A DNA stretch of 25,954 bases from a virus. Below are positions 1 through 7,800 of the stretch, piece by piece; position 1 is the stretch's first letter; every line of letters starts with the position of its first letter. The translations under genes and the position numbers were made by a program. The stretch covers positions 1 through 25,954 of the IMG/VR virus record IMGVR_UViG_3300048444_000129. The stretch is one strand, 5' to 3'. A model generated the notes under the pieces. The model made no database searches. It was given only the letters and a program-made list of their open reading frames with translations, and was not told the DNA's origin.

Positions 1-567
1 AATAAACCTTATTTAAAAGATATAGAAAAACTTTGTTATGAAAATGGATCAAAACATCATCTACACATTTATACAGATAGATGGACGAGGAGAAATCCTT
101 TTACATTTGTAGATAGCAAAGGAGAAAAACAGAAACTTGAAGAAGTAAAAGAGAATATACCTGACAATACTGTAATTATTGAAAATAAAAAATTAAAAAT
201 AAGAAGGGAAAGTTATGAAAGATTACAAGTCGCAACAATAAAAAGACAATCGAAATCACCCAAAGAACTTAAAAAAATTAATTGCGAATGGGAAATTGAC
301 AATAGAGTGTTAGTAAATCCTGATGGACAAGTTTTGCCATGTTGTTATTTTGCAAATTCTCATTTTTTTAATTCAATAACAAACAAAGAGAATAATTTAG
401 TAACTCATCCTTTAATTAAACATTATAATCAATATAAAAAAAGTCACAATGTTTTTCATAACAACTTATTAGATATTATAAAAAATGACTGGTTTAGAAA
501 GAAGTTGCCTGACAGTTGGAATAGTGATAGCCCTGTACCCCAATGTTCAAAGCACTGTGGATCATAA
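1..567 (+). CDS. Radical SAM protein, C-terminal part with SPASM-like Fe-S domain (5' truncated by window)
   Basis: The reading frame is open from the first base, so 188 residues of the C-terminus are visible and the start lies outside the window. A cysteine pattern typical of SPASM/twitch auxiliary iron-sulfur domains is seen: Cys95, then NPDGQVLPCC with Cys114-Cys115, a W-F-R-x-x-LP stretch, and a terminal C-S-K-H-C (Cys182, Cys186; numbering from the window edge). In this superfamily an N-terminal CxxxCxxC cluster cleaves S-adenosylmethionine and the SPASM cluster helps modify a sugar, peptide or other substrate. The CxxxCxxC part is not in the window, so the radical SAM call rests on the C-terminal domain alone. 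The stop is one base before the next glycosyltransferase start, which implies co-transcription and a likely role in glycan or small-molecule modification. The substrate cannot be read from the sequence. Confidence 0.72.
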   Translation, partial: NKPYLKDIEKLCYENGSKHHLHIYTDRWTRRNPFTFVDSKGEKQKLEEVKENIPDNTVIIENKKLKIRRESYERLQVATIKRQSKSPKELKKINCEWEIDNRVLVNPDGQVLPCCYFANSHFFNSITNKENNLVTHPLIKHYNQYKKSHNVFHNNLLDIIKNDWFRKKLPDSWNSDSPVPQCSKHCGS

Positions 568-568
568 T

Positions 569-1327
569 ATGTCTAAATCTTTTAAAATAAAAATATGTTG
601 CGTTTACTTTGAAGGAAAATACACACCTGACTATGTTGAAAAACTATACAATGGTTTAAAAAGAAATAGCACTATACCATTTGAGTTTATATGTTACAGT
701 GACAATCCCAACGTAAAAGCAGATATAGTAATACCTTTACCAAAACATTCAGATATTAAACTACATTGGCACAAACTTGCGTTTTTCTCACCACTATTTG
801 CTTATCAAAAACCAGGTGATGAAATAATCATCATGGATATAGATCAAGTTATAGTTGGTAATATAGATGAAATGATAGGTTATCCTGTTGATGATAATGA
901 GTTAGTATCGTATGGTAAGTGGTGGAATGATACCAAACTAACTCTTAATGGTGGTTGGTATAAATTTAAATCAGGAAGTTTTAAATATATTTGGAATGAA
1001 TTTATAAAAAATGTAGAGCATTATCAACTTCGATACTACAACAAAGGCATTGTTCACCACAAATACTATGGAGAACAAAATCACGTTGAAAATACTATAA
1101 GATACAACAAAGGTAAAATAACTCTTATGCCTAAAGAGTGGATAGGTAAATATACTAATAATGAAAAAACAAACTTACAATATAATGTAAAGTATTCAGA
1201 AATGTTTGATACTGATTATATGATATTAGACAAACCTAATCCTAAGTTAAAGATAATACATTTTGCAAATCCCGATAGTAACATTCACACATCTAAAGAA
1301 GATTGGATAAAGAGGTATTGGAAATGA
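569..1327 (+). CDS. Glycosyltransferase, GT-A-like with DxD motif
   Basis: This is a 252-residue protein. The ATG at 569 was chosen because it directly follows the upstream stop (565-567); the open frame runs further upstream only inside the previous gene. A hydrophobic strand ends in D90-I-D92 followed by QVIVGNID. This is the classic DxD metal/nucleotide-sugar site of GT-A fold glycosyltransferases, resembling GT8-like or hypothetical phage transferases. An N-terminal I-x-C-C-x-x-F-x-G-K-Y-T strand and a later G-x-W-Y-K-F-K-S-G stretch fit the same fold. It would transfer a sugar from a nucleotide-sugar donor to an unknown acceptor, perhaps host surface glycan or phage protein. The gene overlaps the next by four bases (ATGA), so the two are translationally coupled. 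The next gene looks like a diverged tandem copy. Confidence 0.78.
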   Translation: MSKSFKIKICCVYFEGKYTPDYVEKLYNGLKRNSTIPFEFICYSDNPNVKADIVIPLPKHSDIKLHWHKLAFFSPLFAYQKPGDEIIIMDIDQVIVGNIDEMIGYPVDDNELVSYGKWWNDTKLTLNGGWYKFKSGSFKYIWNEFIKNVEHYQLRYYNKGIVHHKYYGEQNHVENTIRYNKGKITLMPKEWIGKYTNNEKTNLQYNVKYSEMFDTDYMILDKPNPKLKIIHFANPDSNIHTSKEDWIKRYWK

Positions 1328-1908
1328 GAATAATTTGTTGTAGATTTGGTAAAAAATATACCAACTGGCACGTTAGAAATCTTAAACATATGATTGATAA
1401 TTATTCTGGCCTAAAGTATGATAGTTTTGAAGTTATTGAAGATGATCTGTATGGCAACTGGTATAATAAGTTTCAAATGTATGATAGATTTAGAGACGGT
1501 GAAAATCTATACTTTGATTTAGATATGGTAATATACAATAAAGTTCCTAATCTAATAAGAAAGGATTTTACACTATTACATGCTTGGTGGAGAGAACCTT
1601 ATCATACTCCTTTAAACTCATCAATTGTATCATGGACTGGTGATGTATCACACATATGGAATAAGTTTAAAAGTGATGAAGAATACTATATGACAAAGTA
1701 TTGGAAAGGCAGTGATGAATTTTATTATAGAGAATTAAAATATAATACATACGATAAAGTCTGTTATTCAATACAAGAAGATGAAACTAAAAATAAAGAT
1801 CACAGTATATGCCTTTTAAATCAAAACAAACATCTTATGGATGAGGGGTGGTCTGGATGGTGGAAAGATTATTTTGTCAGTTCAAATGCCACAGACAATG
1901 TATCATAG
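1324..1908 (+). CDS. Glycosyltransferase-like protein, paralogue of the preceding gene
   Basis: This is a 194-residue protein. The start at 1324 overlaps the upstream stop as ATGA, with AAGAGG about eight bases before it. The N-terminus (I-I-C-C-R-F-G-K-K-Y-T) and the D65-L-D67 motif after a hydrophobic strand match the same positions in the upstream gene. A shared IWN-x-F followed by a Y-rich stretch further supports common descent. The DxD motif predicts a metal-dependent nucleotide-sugar transferase of GT-A type. It is about 60 residues shorter than its neighbour and lacks that protein's C-terminal part, so it may use a different acceptor or act together with its partner. Its 3' end overlaps the 3' end of a minus-strand gene by 40 bases, so no spacer separates the two convergent operons. 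Confidence 0.68.
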   Translation: MRIICCRFGKKYTNWHVRNLKHMIDNYSGLKYDSFEVIEDDLYGNWYNKFQMYDRFRDGENLYFDLDMVIYNKVPNLIRKDFTLLHAWWREPYHTPLNSSIVSWTGDVSHIWNKFKSDEEYYMTKYWKGSDEFYYRELKYNTYDKVCYSIQEDETKNKDHSICLLNQNKHLMDEGWSGWWKDYFVSSNATDNVS

Positions 1909-2360
1909 ATAGTTTGAGATTTTCTTAACTTAGTTTTTAACTTAGTGTTCTTAGAGTTTTTTATTTTATCTAACTCAAACAAAGCAATCTTCAGTGTAAA
2001 CAATTCCTCTTTGTCTTCAGATTTTTCTTCAAAAACAGTTTTTACTAACAGATTAAAAAACTTTGTATCAACTTTATTATTCTCTAAGACTAATCCTTCA
2101 TTTTTTGCTATCTCTAATACAGCAGTCTCATAATCTTTTCTTTCTTCTTGTTTTCTCTTATATGTTATTTCATGCAAATCATCTAAAGTAACAAACTCTA
2201 ATAAAATTTTATATTGTGGTTCGTTTTCATCAAAAGGTATTACTGTTGGGTATGTTTCTTTTTTATCTTCACTTGTTGCTAGTATTTCAATAAACTTTCT
2301 ATCTTCATCACAGAAATATGCCGTGATAAAATTATCTTTCAAGTATTCTTTAGTTAGCAT
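1869..2360 (-). CDS. Unrecognised acidic, charged protein (163 aa)
   Basis: I do not recognise this protein with confidence. The start codon at 2360 lies inside the end of the epimerase gene (11-base overlap), with GAGGAT a few bases upstream, so it is the last gene of the late minus-strand run. The N-terminal third looks like a small globular domain (TAYFCDEDRKFIEIL, then an IPFDENEP stretch). The rest is strongly charged (many E, K, D) and probably helical. There is no signal peptide or membrane segment. The final 40 bases of coding sequence are antisense to the end of the plus-strand glycosyltransferase gene. The position suggests a marine T4-like accessory protein, but no function is assigned. 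Confidence 0.7.
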   Translation of the reverse strand: MLTKEYLKDNFITAYFCDEDRKFIEILATSEDKKETYPTVIPFDENEPQYKILLEFVTLDDLHEITYKRKQEERKDYETAVLEIAKNEGLVLENNKVDTKFFNLLVKTVFEEKSEDKEELFTLKIALFELDKIKNSKNTKLKTKLRKSQTIYDTLSVAFELTK

Positions 2361-3078
2361 GTCTTTGATCCTCTATATAACTGTATAAATCGACTTTGGG
2401 TTTCCATCCTAAATCTTTTAATATACTTATGTCTGCTTTATTATCTAATCTCTCGTTTTCTTTTCCCACCAATCTCTCACACTCTATTCCAAAGTAATCT
2501 ACAAGTTGAACTAAGTTATTGGTCTCTCCTGTTCCAATATCTAAGACACCTGTAAAATCTGAACTCATTAAAGTTTCAATAGCACTTATAATATCATTTA
2601 CATGAATAAAATCTCTTGTATGATTTGTATGAATAAAAGGAACATCGTTTCTTAATATTCTAGGAATTAACATATCTTTTTTAGCATTAGGTCCATAGAC
2701 AGTTGTAAATCTCATACCAACACTATTTTTTGGTGCGATCATCTCTAAAGCATGTTTAGTAATTCCATATGGATTACGCCATGATTCATACACCACTGAA
2801 GAACTAGCATATAATATTCTTGTATCTTTAAAAAAGTCAAATAATCTTTGCCCAGCAATTACATTGTTTATCCAATATCCTGTTGGGTTATTTAAACTAT
2901 CTCTCACACCTGACAAACCTGCCAAGTGAATTACTAAATCGACATTATGTTTTAAGTCGCAATTTAATAAATCATTACCTGACGCTTTATCTAAGCAGAT
3001 TATGTTATGTTTTTCTTTAAAATGATTTTGTAGATTTTGTCCTATAAATCCATCACTGCCTGTTAATAATATGTTCAT
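2350..3078 (-). CDS. NAD-dependent epimerase/dehydratase (SDR family), short form
   Basis: This is a 242-residue extended-SDR-type sugar nucleotide epimerase or dehydratase. The NAD(P)-binding motif is at the very start (T6-G-S-D-G-F-I-G13). It is followed by D-L-V-I-H-L-A-G and G-V-R-D-S near residues 47-61, the catalytic serine region ASSSVVY near 91-97, and Y104-G-I-T-K108 (YxxxK). R-F-T-T-V-Y-G-P near 123-130 is the usual substrate-side loop. The family converts nucleotide sugars, for example 4-epimerisation or 4,6-dehydration. At 242 residues it is well below the roughly 310-340 usual for these enzymes, so the C-terminal substrate domain is reduced. The exact reaction cannot be assigned. 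It sits after the fibre genes and next to the glycosyltransferases, which supports a role in making a sugar donor. No strong Shine-Dalgarno site is visible. Confidence 0.85.
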   Translation of the reverse strand: MNILLTGSDGFIGQNLQNHFKEKHNIICLDKASGNDLLNCDLKHNVDLVIHLAGLSGVRDSLNNPTGYWINNVIAGQRLFDFFKDTRILYASSSVVYESWRNPYGITKHALEMIAPKNSVGMRFTTVYGPNAKKDMLIPRILRNDVPFIHTNHTRDFIHVNDIISAIETLMSSDFTGVLDIGTGETNNLVQLVDYFGIECERLVGKENERLDNKADISILKDLGWKPKVDLYSYIEDQRHAN

Positions 3079-3081
3079 ACT

Positions 3082-3091
3082 CTATATATAC
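3082..3091 (-). promoter_or_regulatory. GTATATATAG element upstream of the SDR gene, possible promoter
   Basis: The minus strand reads GTATATATAG three bases before the epimerase ATG region, in the 16-base gap after the fibre gene stop. An identical 10-mer occurs upstream of the GT9 gene at 13630-13639. It differs by one base from the T4-type late box TATAAATA (TATATATA) and could be a weak late promoter or a separate promoter class. In AT-rich DNA a chance match is possible. Confidence 0.3.
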
Positions 3092-3094
3092 AAG

Positions 3095-3994
3095 TTATAA
3101 CTTCCTAATTTTAAACTGATATGTTGATACAGCAGATGAAGAACCAGCAGGAAATCTTTGTGACCTATAATCATCAGCATTTACAAATAAAGTATTTGTT
3201 GTGTTTCCTGTTAGTCTAGTATCTGTCATAGTCGCTCTTGTTGATCCTGATCCGTTTATGTTATAGTTAATTTTGTATCCGTCTGTTGATGAAGCGGCCG
3301 TGTGTCTTATCCAATCACTCAATAAACTATCAAAATTTGTTGTAGTATATTCTTGTATATCATTTGATCCTGTAATATACATTGGAGATGTATAAGATGG
3401 TGCTGAACCACTCCATGTTCTTCTAAACAAATAATAATTTGTAACTGTTGATGGTCTGTCTCTTGTTGATGAAACATTTGTTGATCCATTATAACGTGTG
3501 TCTGTATATACAGTTGTCGAAGAAACCCTAGTGTGATTTGATAAACTAGTTGAAGTATGTAAAGTATAAGTTCCTGCTTGTGAGTTACTTGTATTTGATC
3601 CAATTAATAGATCAATTGCAGGATGTAAAAATGTATCTTTAAAATCTTGTAAAGACATGGCACGAATGTTTCCACTATCATTGTAAACAGGAAAAGTTTT
3701 ACCTGTATCAGATGCTGGCGTTGATGCTGATGATGTTAATCTCAATCTATTATAAGTTACCGAAGTATCACCTAAAGAACCAGGTGTTTGAAATGATGAC
3801 GGATGGGATGAAACTGTACTAGCAATTTTTCTAGTATCAACTAATGAAGATATATTTCCTGATCCAACTGAAAGGGCCGCACTTGGACTTTGTGAATATT
3901 GATATATTGTTTTATCTATGATAGAATCAATCATAGCGTCACTCATCTCTTTGAGATCACCACTCAAATTATATAAAGGTCTTCTCACTGCCAT
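3095..3994 (-). CDS. Virion structural protein, fibre/baseplate-associated (299 aa)
   Basis: The N-terminus (MAVRRPLYN, a D-L-K-E-M-S helix, then I-Y-Q-Y-S-Q-S-P-S) is of a type I associate with conserved structural proteins of marine T4-like phages. After about residue 60 the protein is extremely rich in Ser, Thr, Asn and Tyr with almost no Cys, as in extended beta-structured phage fibres or adhesins. The C-terminus ends in a short charged strand. The gene follows another fibre gene after a 9-base gap, with a strong GGGGG stretch in the leader, and precedes the sugar-active genes. A structural role is inferred from composition and context. The precise position (short fibre, fibre connector or baseplate decoration) is not shown. 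Confidence 0.6.
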   Translation of the reverse strand: MAVRRPLYNLSGDLKEMSDAMIDSIIDKTIYQYSQSPSAALSVGSGNISSLVDTRKIASTVSSHPSSFQTPGSLGDTSVTYNRLRLTSSASTPASDTGKTFPVYNDSGNIRAMSLQDFKDTFLHPAIDLLIGSNTSNSQAGTYTLHTSTSLSNHTRVSSTTVYTDTRYNGSTNVSSTRDRPSTVTNYYLFRRTWSGSAPSYTSPMYITGSNDIQEYTTTNFDSLLSDWIRHTAASSTDGYKINYNINGSGSTRATMTDTRLTGNTTNTLFVNADDYRSQRFPAGSSSAVSTYQFKIRKL

Positions 3995-4003
3995 GGCAAC
4001 CCC

Positions 4004-4678
4004 CTATGTACTTGTTCCGTGTATTATCTTAACTGTTGTTCCACTTGAGTCGATTATGGATAAAGAAACCGAATTAGATAAACTTGAAAGATTAGAAGAA
4101 CTTGTAAGCAATGTTCCACTTTCATTCGGTAGATTTATTGTGTTATTTTGTGTTGGATCAATTACCGATAATGTAGTTGTTATACCATCGTCAGTAGCAC
4201 CTTCAAATACTAAATTAGGTGGTAATGTTGTTGTATTTGTTGTTGAATTAATATTAGTTGTAGTTATAGAACCAGCAACGTTTACGTTTGTATTAATATT
4301 TAATGACGTACTATCGTTTGTCGTAATAGTTCCATTTGAAATTGAAACGTTTGAAACTGAAAGACTTGTATTAATAACAACATCATCTGTTAATGCTATT
4401 TTAAGAATATCAGTTGGTAATACACCAGCAGATATTTGATTAGTTGTTCCTTGAAATGTAAGTGTATCTCCACCAGCAATTGTTTGAGTATTGTTTGATT
4501 CATCAATAATTGTAAAACCATCATCAACAGTAGCTTTTAATTCATTTAACGCACCCATGGCGTTAGTAGCAGTAAATCCTGTTAATATCGCAGGATCACC
4601 AACGTCTAAACCAAGTTTATTAAACTCAACTCTAAACTTCTCTAAAGTGTCTGTAACGTATATATGTGCTATTGCCAT
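4004..4678 (-). CDS. Tail fibre-like protein (224 aa)
   Basis: The first 60 residues form a small N-terminal domain (D-T-L-E-K-F-R-x-E-F-N-K-L-G, then A-M-G-A-L-N-E-L-K) of a type common at the start of marine phage fibre proteins, probably for attachment to the baseplate or to another fibre. A variant of the shared shaft module follows (T-I-I-D-E-S then G-D-T-L-T-F-Q-G near 56-78), then a Thr/Asn/Ser-rich beta region with many I-N-T and T-N-I repeats. The start ATG shares its A with the upstream stop (TAATG), so translation is coupled to the small helical gene before it. No receptor-binding domain is recognisable at the C-terminus. Confidence 0.65.
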   Translation of the reverse strand: MAIAHIYVTDTLEKFRVEFNKLGLDVGDPAILTGFTATNAMGALNELKATVDDGFTIIDESNNTQTIAGGDTLTFQGTTNQISAGVLPTDILKIALTDDVVINTSLSVSNVSISNGTITTNDSTSLNINTNVNVAGSITTTNINSTTNTTTLPPNLVFEGATDDGITTTLSVIDPTQNNTINLPNESGTLLTSSSNLSSLSNSVSLSIIDSSGTTVKIIHGTST

Positions 4679-4896
4679 TATTTTTTAAGTCCTATAATTA
4701 GTTGTTTTATCTCTCTTAATTCTGCCTTTAAAGTATTTATTTCTTTTACTGCCGATCTTAGAGTATCTCCTTCTTTTTTTCTGTTTAATACTCTTTGCAT
4801 ATAAACATTATATGCTGATTTGTCAGTGTTGACGATTGCACCAGTTTGTGTGTCTCTAACTAAACTTGCATATCCTTCAACTTTAATTTTAGTCAT
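4678..4896 (-). CDS. Small conserved structural-cassette protein with C-terminal coiled coil (72 aa)
   Basis: Translation most likely starts at the ATG at 4896, one base after the stop of the giant DUF4815 gene. An ATG 18 bases further upstream lies inside that gene's last codons. The protein begins MTKIKVEGY-x-x-L-V-R-D, has an N-T-D-K-S-A-Y-N-V-Y-M-Q-R segment, and ends in a heptad-like helix (T-L-R-S-A-V-K-E-I-N-T-L-K-A-E-L-R-E-I-K-Q). Small proteins of this design lie beside fibre genes in marine T4-like phages, and a trimerising or chaperone-like role is plausible. That function is inference. Tight coupling on both sides shows it is made in step with its neighbours. Confidence 0.66.
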   Translation of the reverse strand: MTKIKVEGYASLVRDTQTGAIVNTDKSAYNVYMQRVLNRKKEGDTLRSAVKEINTLKAELREIKQLIIGLKK

Positions 4897-4897
4897 A

Positions 4898-7800
4898 TTA
4901 TACCGCCAAAGCAATTCCTCTCAAATCTTTTATACGAGGTGCATAAGCAGAGTTTGTTCCTCTAAATACAATTTTAATTTGAAATGATGAGAAGTCTGAT
5001 ATATTTTCATCACTCCATTTATAATCTTTAAAGTCTCTATCTAATACTTCTTGTCCCTCGGATGATTTAACTGAATCGTCTGTTGTTCCATCTAAGTTAA
5101 ATGGTGTAAATGGAATATCTTCTATTCTTCTTTGTTCCATACCACCTGTTACTCTATAATAACATCTTAGTTGTGATGTACTTCTAACTGATCCTGCAAC
5201 TCTTATTTCTAAAGCAGTTGATGGATTTTCTAAAGTAATAGGTCTTGTTATATAAGAACCAGCAGATGAACCACCTAATGTTGCCGTGTCATCTTCATAA
5301 TTAATTGTATTAGTAATTTTAGCAACTATCTGAGCACCATTAGCAGGTGTTGATGAAATTGTTAATGTACTTCCTGAAATTGTGTAGTCATCAAACGGTG
5401 CCAAAGTTGTTCCGTTAAGTGTAACTTTAACATGATGAGCAGACTCAGGTGTTCCTGATAAAGTAAAATCTGTATCAGAATTATTACCTGTAAATGTATC
5501 AGTTGAATATACAATTGGATTTGTTAATCTGTTTGTAATAGTAAACGCATTTAATCGTTTCATATCAATTATCGGAGATAGATTTGGATTATCAGTAGTC
5601 ATAGAAACATTAACTATCATAGATTGATTACCATATCTTGTAGTTGCATTTGATCCTATTTCTTGTTTTTCATTTATTTCACTAAGAACAACTTTTGGTT
5701 CTGTGAAGTATATGTTATCTCCAATTACAACTGACTTAACACCACTTTCTAAATCTCTACTGTAAGCAAATGATGTATTGCCAGAGTCCAAAGAGTTACT
5801 TGATGTTGATCTTAAAGTTGTATTTAAAGATGTTCCTGGATGAACAACATTTCCAATTTGTAGTTGTAACACATCATAAGGTCTATTTTGTGTTGCAGTT
5901 ACAGTAGTTGATCCTTCATCTCCTGTTACAGTTGCCGTTCCAGCAGTTGTAACATCATAACTATCTAAAGTTATATTTGATATTGAATTAAAAGTTGTAT
6001 TGATCTGTGCCTCAGTTATACCATTTGATAATGAAGACGCACCTGAAATAATAACATTATCACTAGTGTGTAACATACCATGATTCGGATGATGAACTCT
6101 TAGTAAAGTTGAACCATTAAATGTTCTTAATGGATTAGTTACTAATGTTCTTGTAGGTAATGCCTTGTTAGCAAGTGATAGTGTTCCGGTAGTTGTTGTA
6201 TCAAATACTGCCTTCTTCAATGTAAATTTTAAATCTTCAGTTTGTTCTGGTGTCCATGTACTGTAGTTAGCAGATTTAAATAATACACCAGATGTTGGTT
6301 GTTTAGATACTGTTCTATTAGAATCAAGTGTCTTACTTCCAAGTTTAGCAATGTAAGCTGTGTAGTCTGCTGAGTCTGAATATAAGATTATACAATACTC
6401 AACACCTTCGTTCAAATATACAGGTGCGTTGAATGTAAATGTCGTTGCAACTGTTCCATCTGTTGATGTATTAACTTGACTTGCATTTAACCATTTTTCT
6501 GAGAAAGGAATTAGTTTTGTTCCTGGATAACCATTCACCATGTTTCTAATTTCTGCCTTAACAGGAATGTCATCTGATTTAGTAGCAAAGAAAGCATCAA
6601 CACTTGTAACAAATATTCCATCAGCGTCATTAACAACAAATGATTGTGCTAAAGGATCAGGACCTGGATTTCCTCCATCACGTTCTTGTGGTTGATTTAC
6701 GACAGATGTAACCCTACTTGTTGATCTTGTTTGGTTAACACTTCTTCTTACTGTTCTTGCTTCTCTAGTTGAAATTATTGCCTCTTGTACTGTTTGTAAT
6801 AATCCTTTTGCGTCATAGTCTGCCTCTGCTGATGTAGCAATAGCAGTTTTATCTTGTGAGTTTGATACCGAACTTGTTAATCTGAATACTCTCTTACCTG
6901 TTCTCCATCTTGGATTAGATGAAACTTTTGGATCAGGTATAGTAAATGTTCCTGTAGCAGTTCCGTTTGCGTCTGTTATAATTGACGTTGGAGTTGTGTA
7001 TGCTGAAACATCTATGTTATCAAAGAAAGGATACACTCTAACGTTTGGTCTCATTCCGTAAGCAGTAAAGTTAATTGCTCTACTTCTTATAAATGGAACA
7101 AATGCAATAGATATAACTCTATTTCCTAAACTTTGTCTTACAGTTTGAGGAATAATTTCTGATCTTATTCCACTTCTAGTTTGAACTACAGAGGTTGTAG
7201 TTGTAGTTGTTCTTCCAGATGTAGTTGTTCTAGGATTACCAGACCACTGATCTTGCCAGTTGTTCCATTCTGTACTTAATGGGATACGAGTTGTTCCTGC
7301 ACTTAATCCTCTATCTCTTGCCAAGTTGTCAAATGAACCATTAACATTAGCAATTAAGTCTGGTGCAACTTCAGTTTCTCTCCACTCATCAACAGGTGGA
7401 TCTAATTCAGCAGTTCCAATCCAATTGAATACTAAGAATGGGTTAAGATTTTCTGTTGCAGTTGCATATGGTTGTTCTAAGTAAGTTGTTTCTGTATAAG
7501 GTAAAGTTACAACATCACCAGTTAGTTGATAGTTAGCGTCTGTTCTATCTGTGGCAGTAATTACTGATCCATCGTTATCAACTTCTTCTAATTCAACTGT
7601 GTCCTCATTGAATAATGTTCTTGCCTCACCTCTTGCTCTATCGATAGCAGTTTTATAATCAATGTTACCTACATCACCAATATTGTGTCCTGTAAAGTTA
7701 TCAACTATAAAACCATTTTTAAATCTATCTAGGCCGTTTGTGTCTTGTATTTGTAAATTCTGTGCGTCTTGTTCTAGTAATGACAATTGAGTATAGTATT

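Noticed and set aside
485-568. Upstream extension of the first glycosyltransferase inside the radical SAM gene
   Set aside because: The overlap is in another frame of a clear SPASM domain, and the ATG at 569 sits exactly after the upstream stop.
1945-2133. Plus-strand open frame of 62 codons opposite the 163-residue gene
   Set aside because: It is low-complexity Ser/Phe/Asn sequence that mirrors the Glu/Lys codons of the minus-strand gene, with no ribosome site.
4734-4741. AATAAATA on the minus strand inside the small helical gene, as a late promoter for the 224-residue fibre
   Set aside because: It lies inside coding sequence and an imperfect match is expected by chance in AT-rich DNA; neighbouring genes are already coupled by TAATG.
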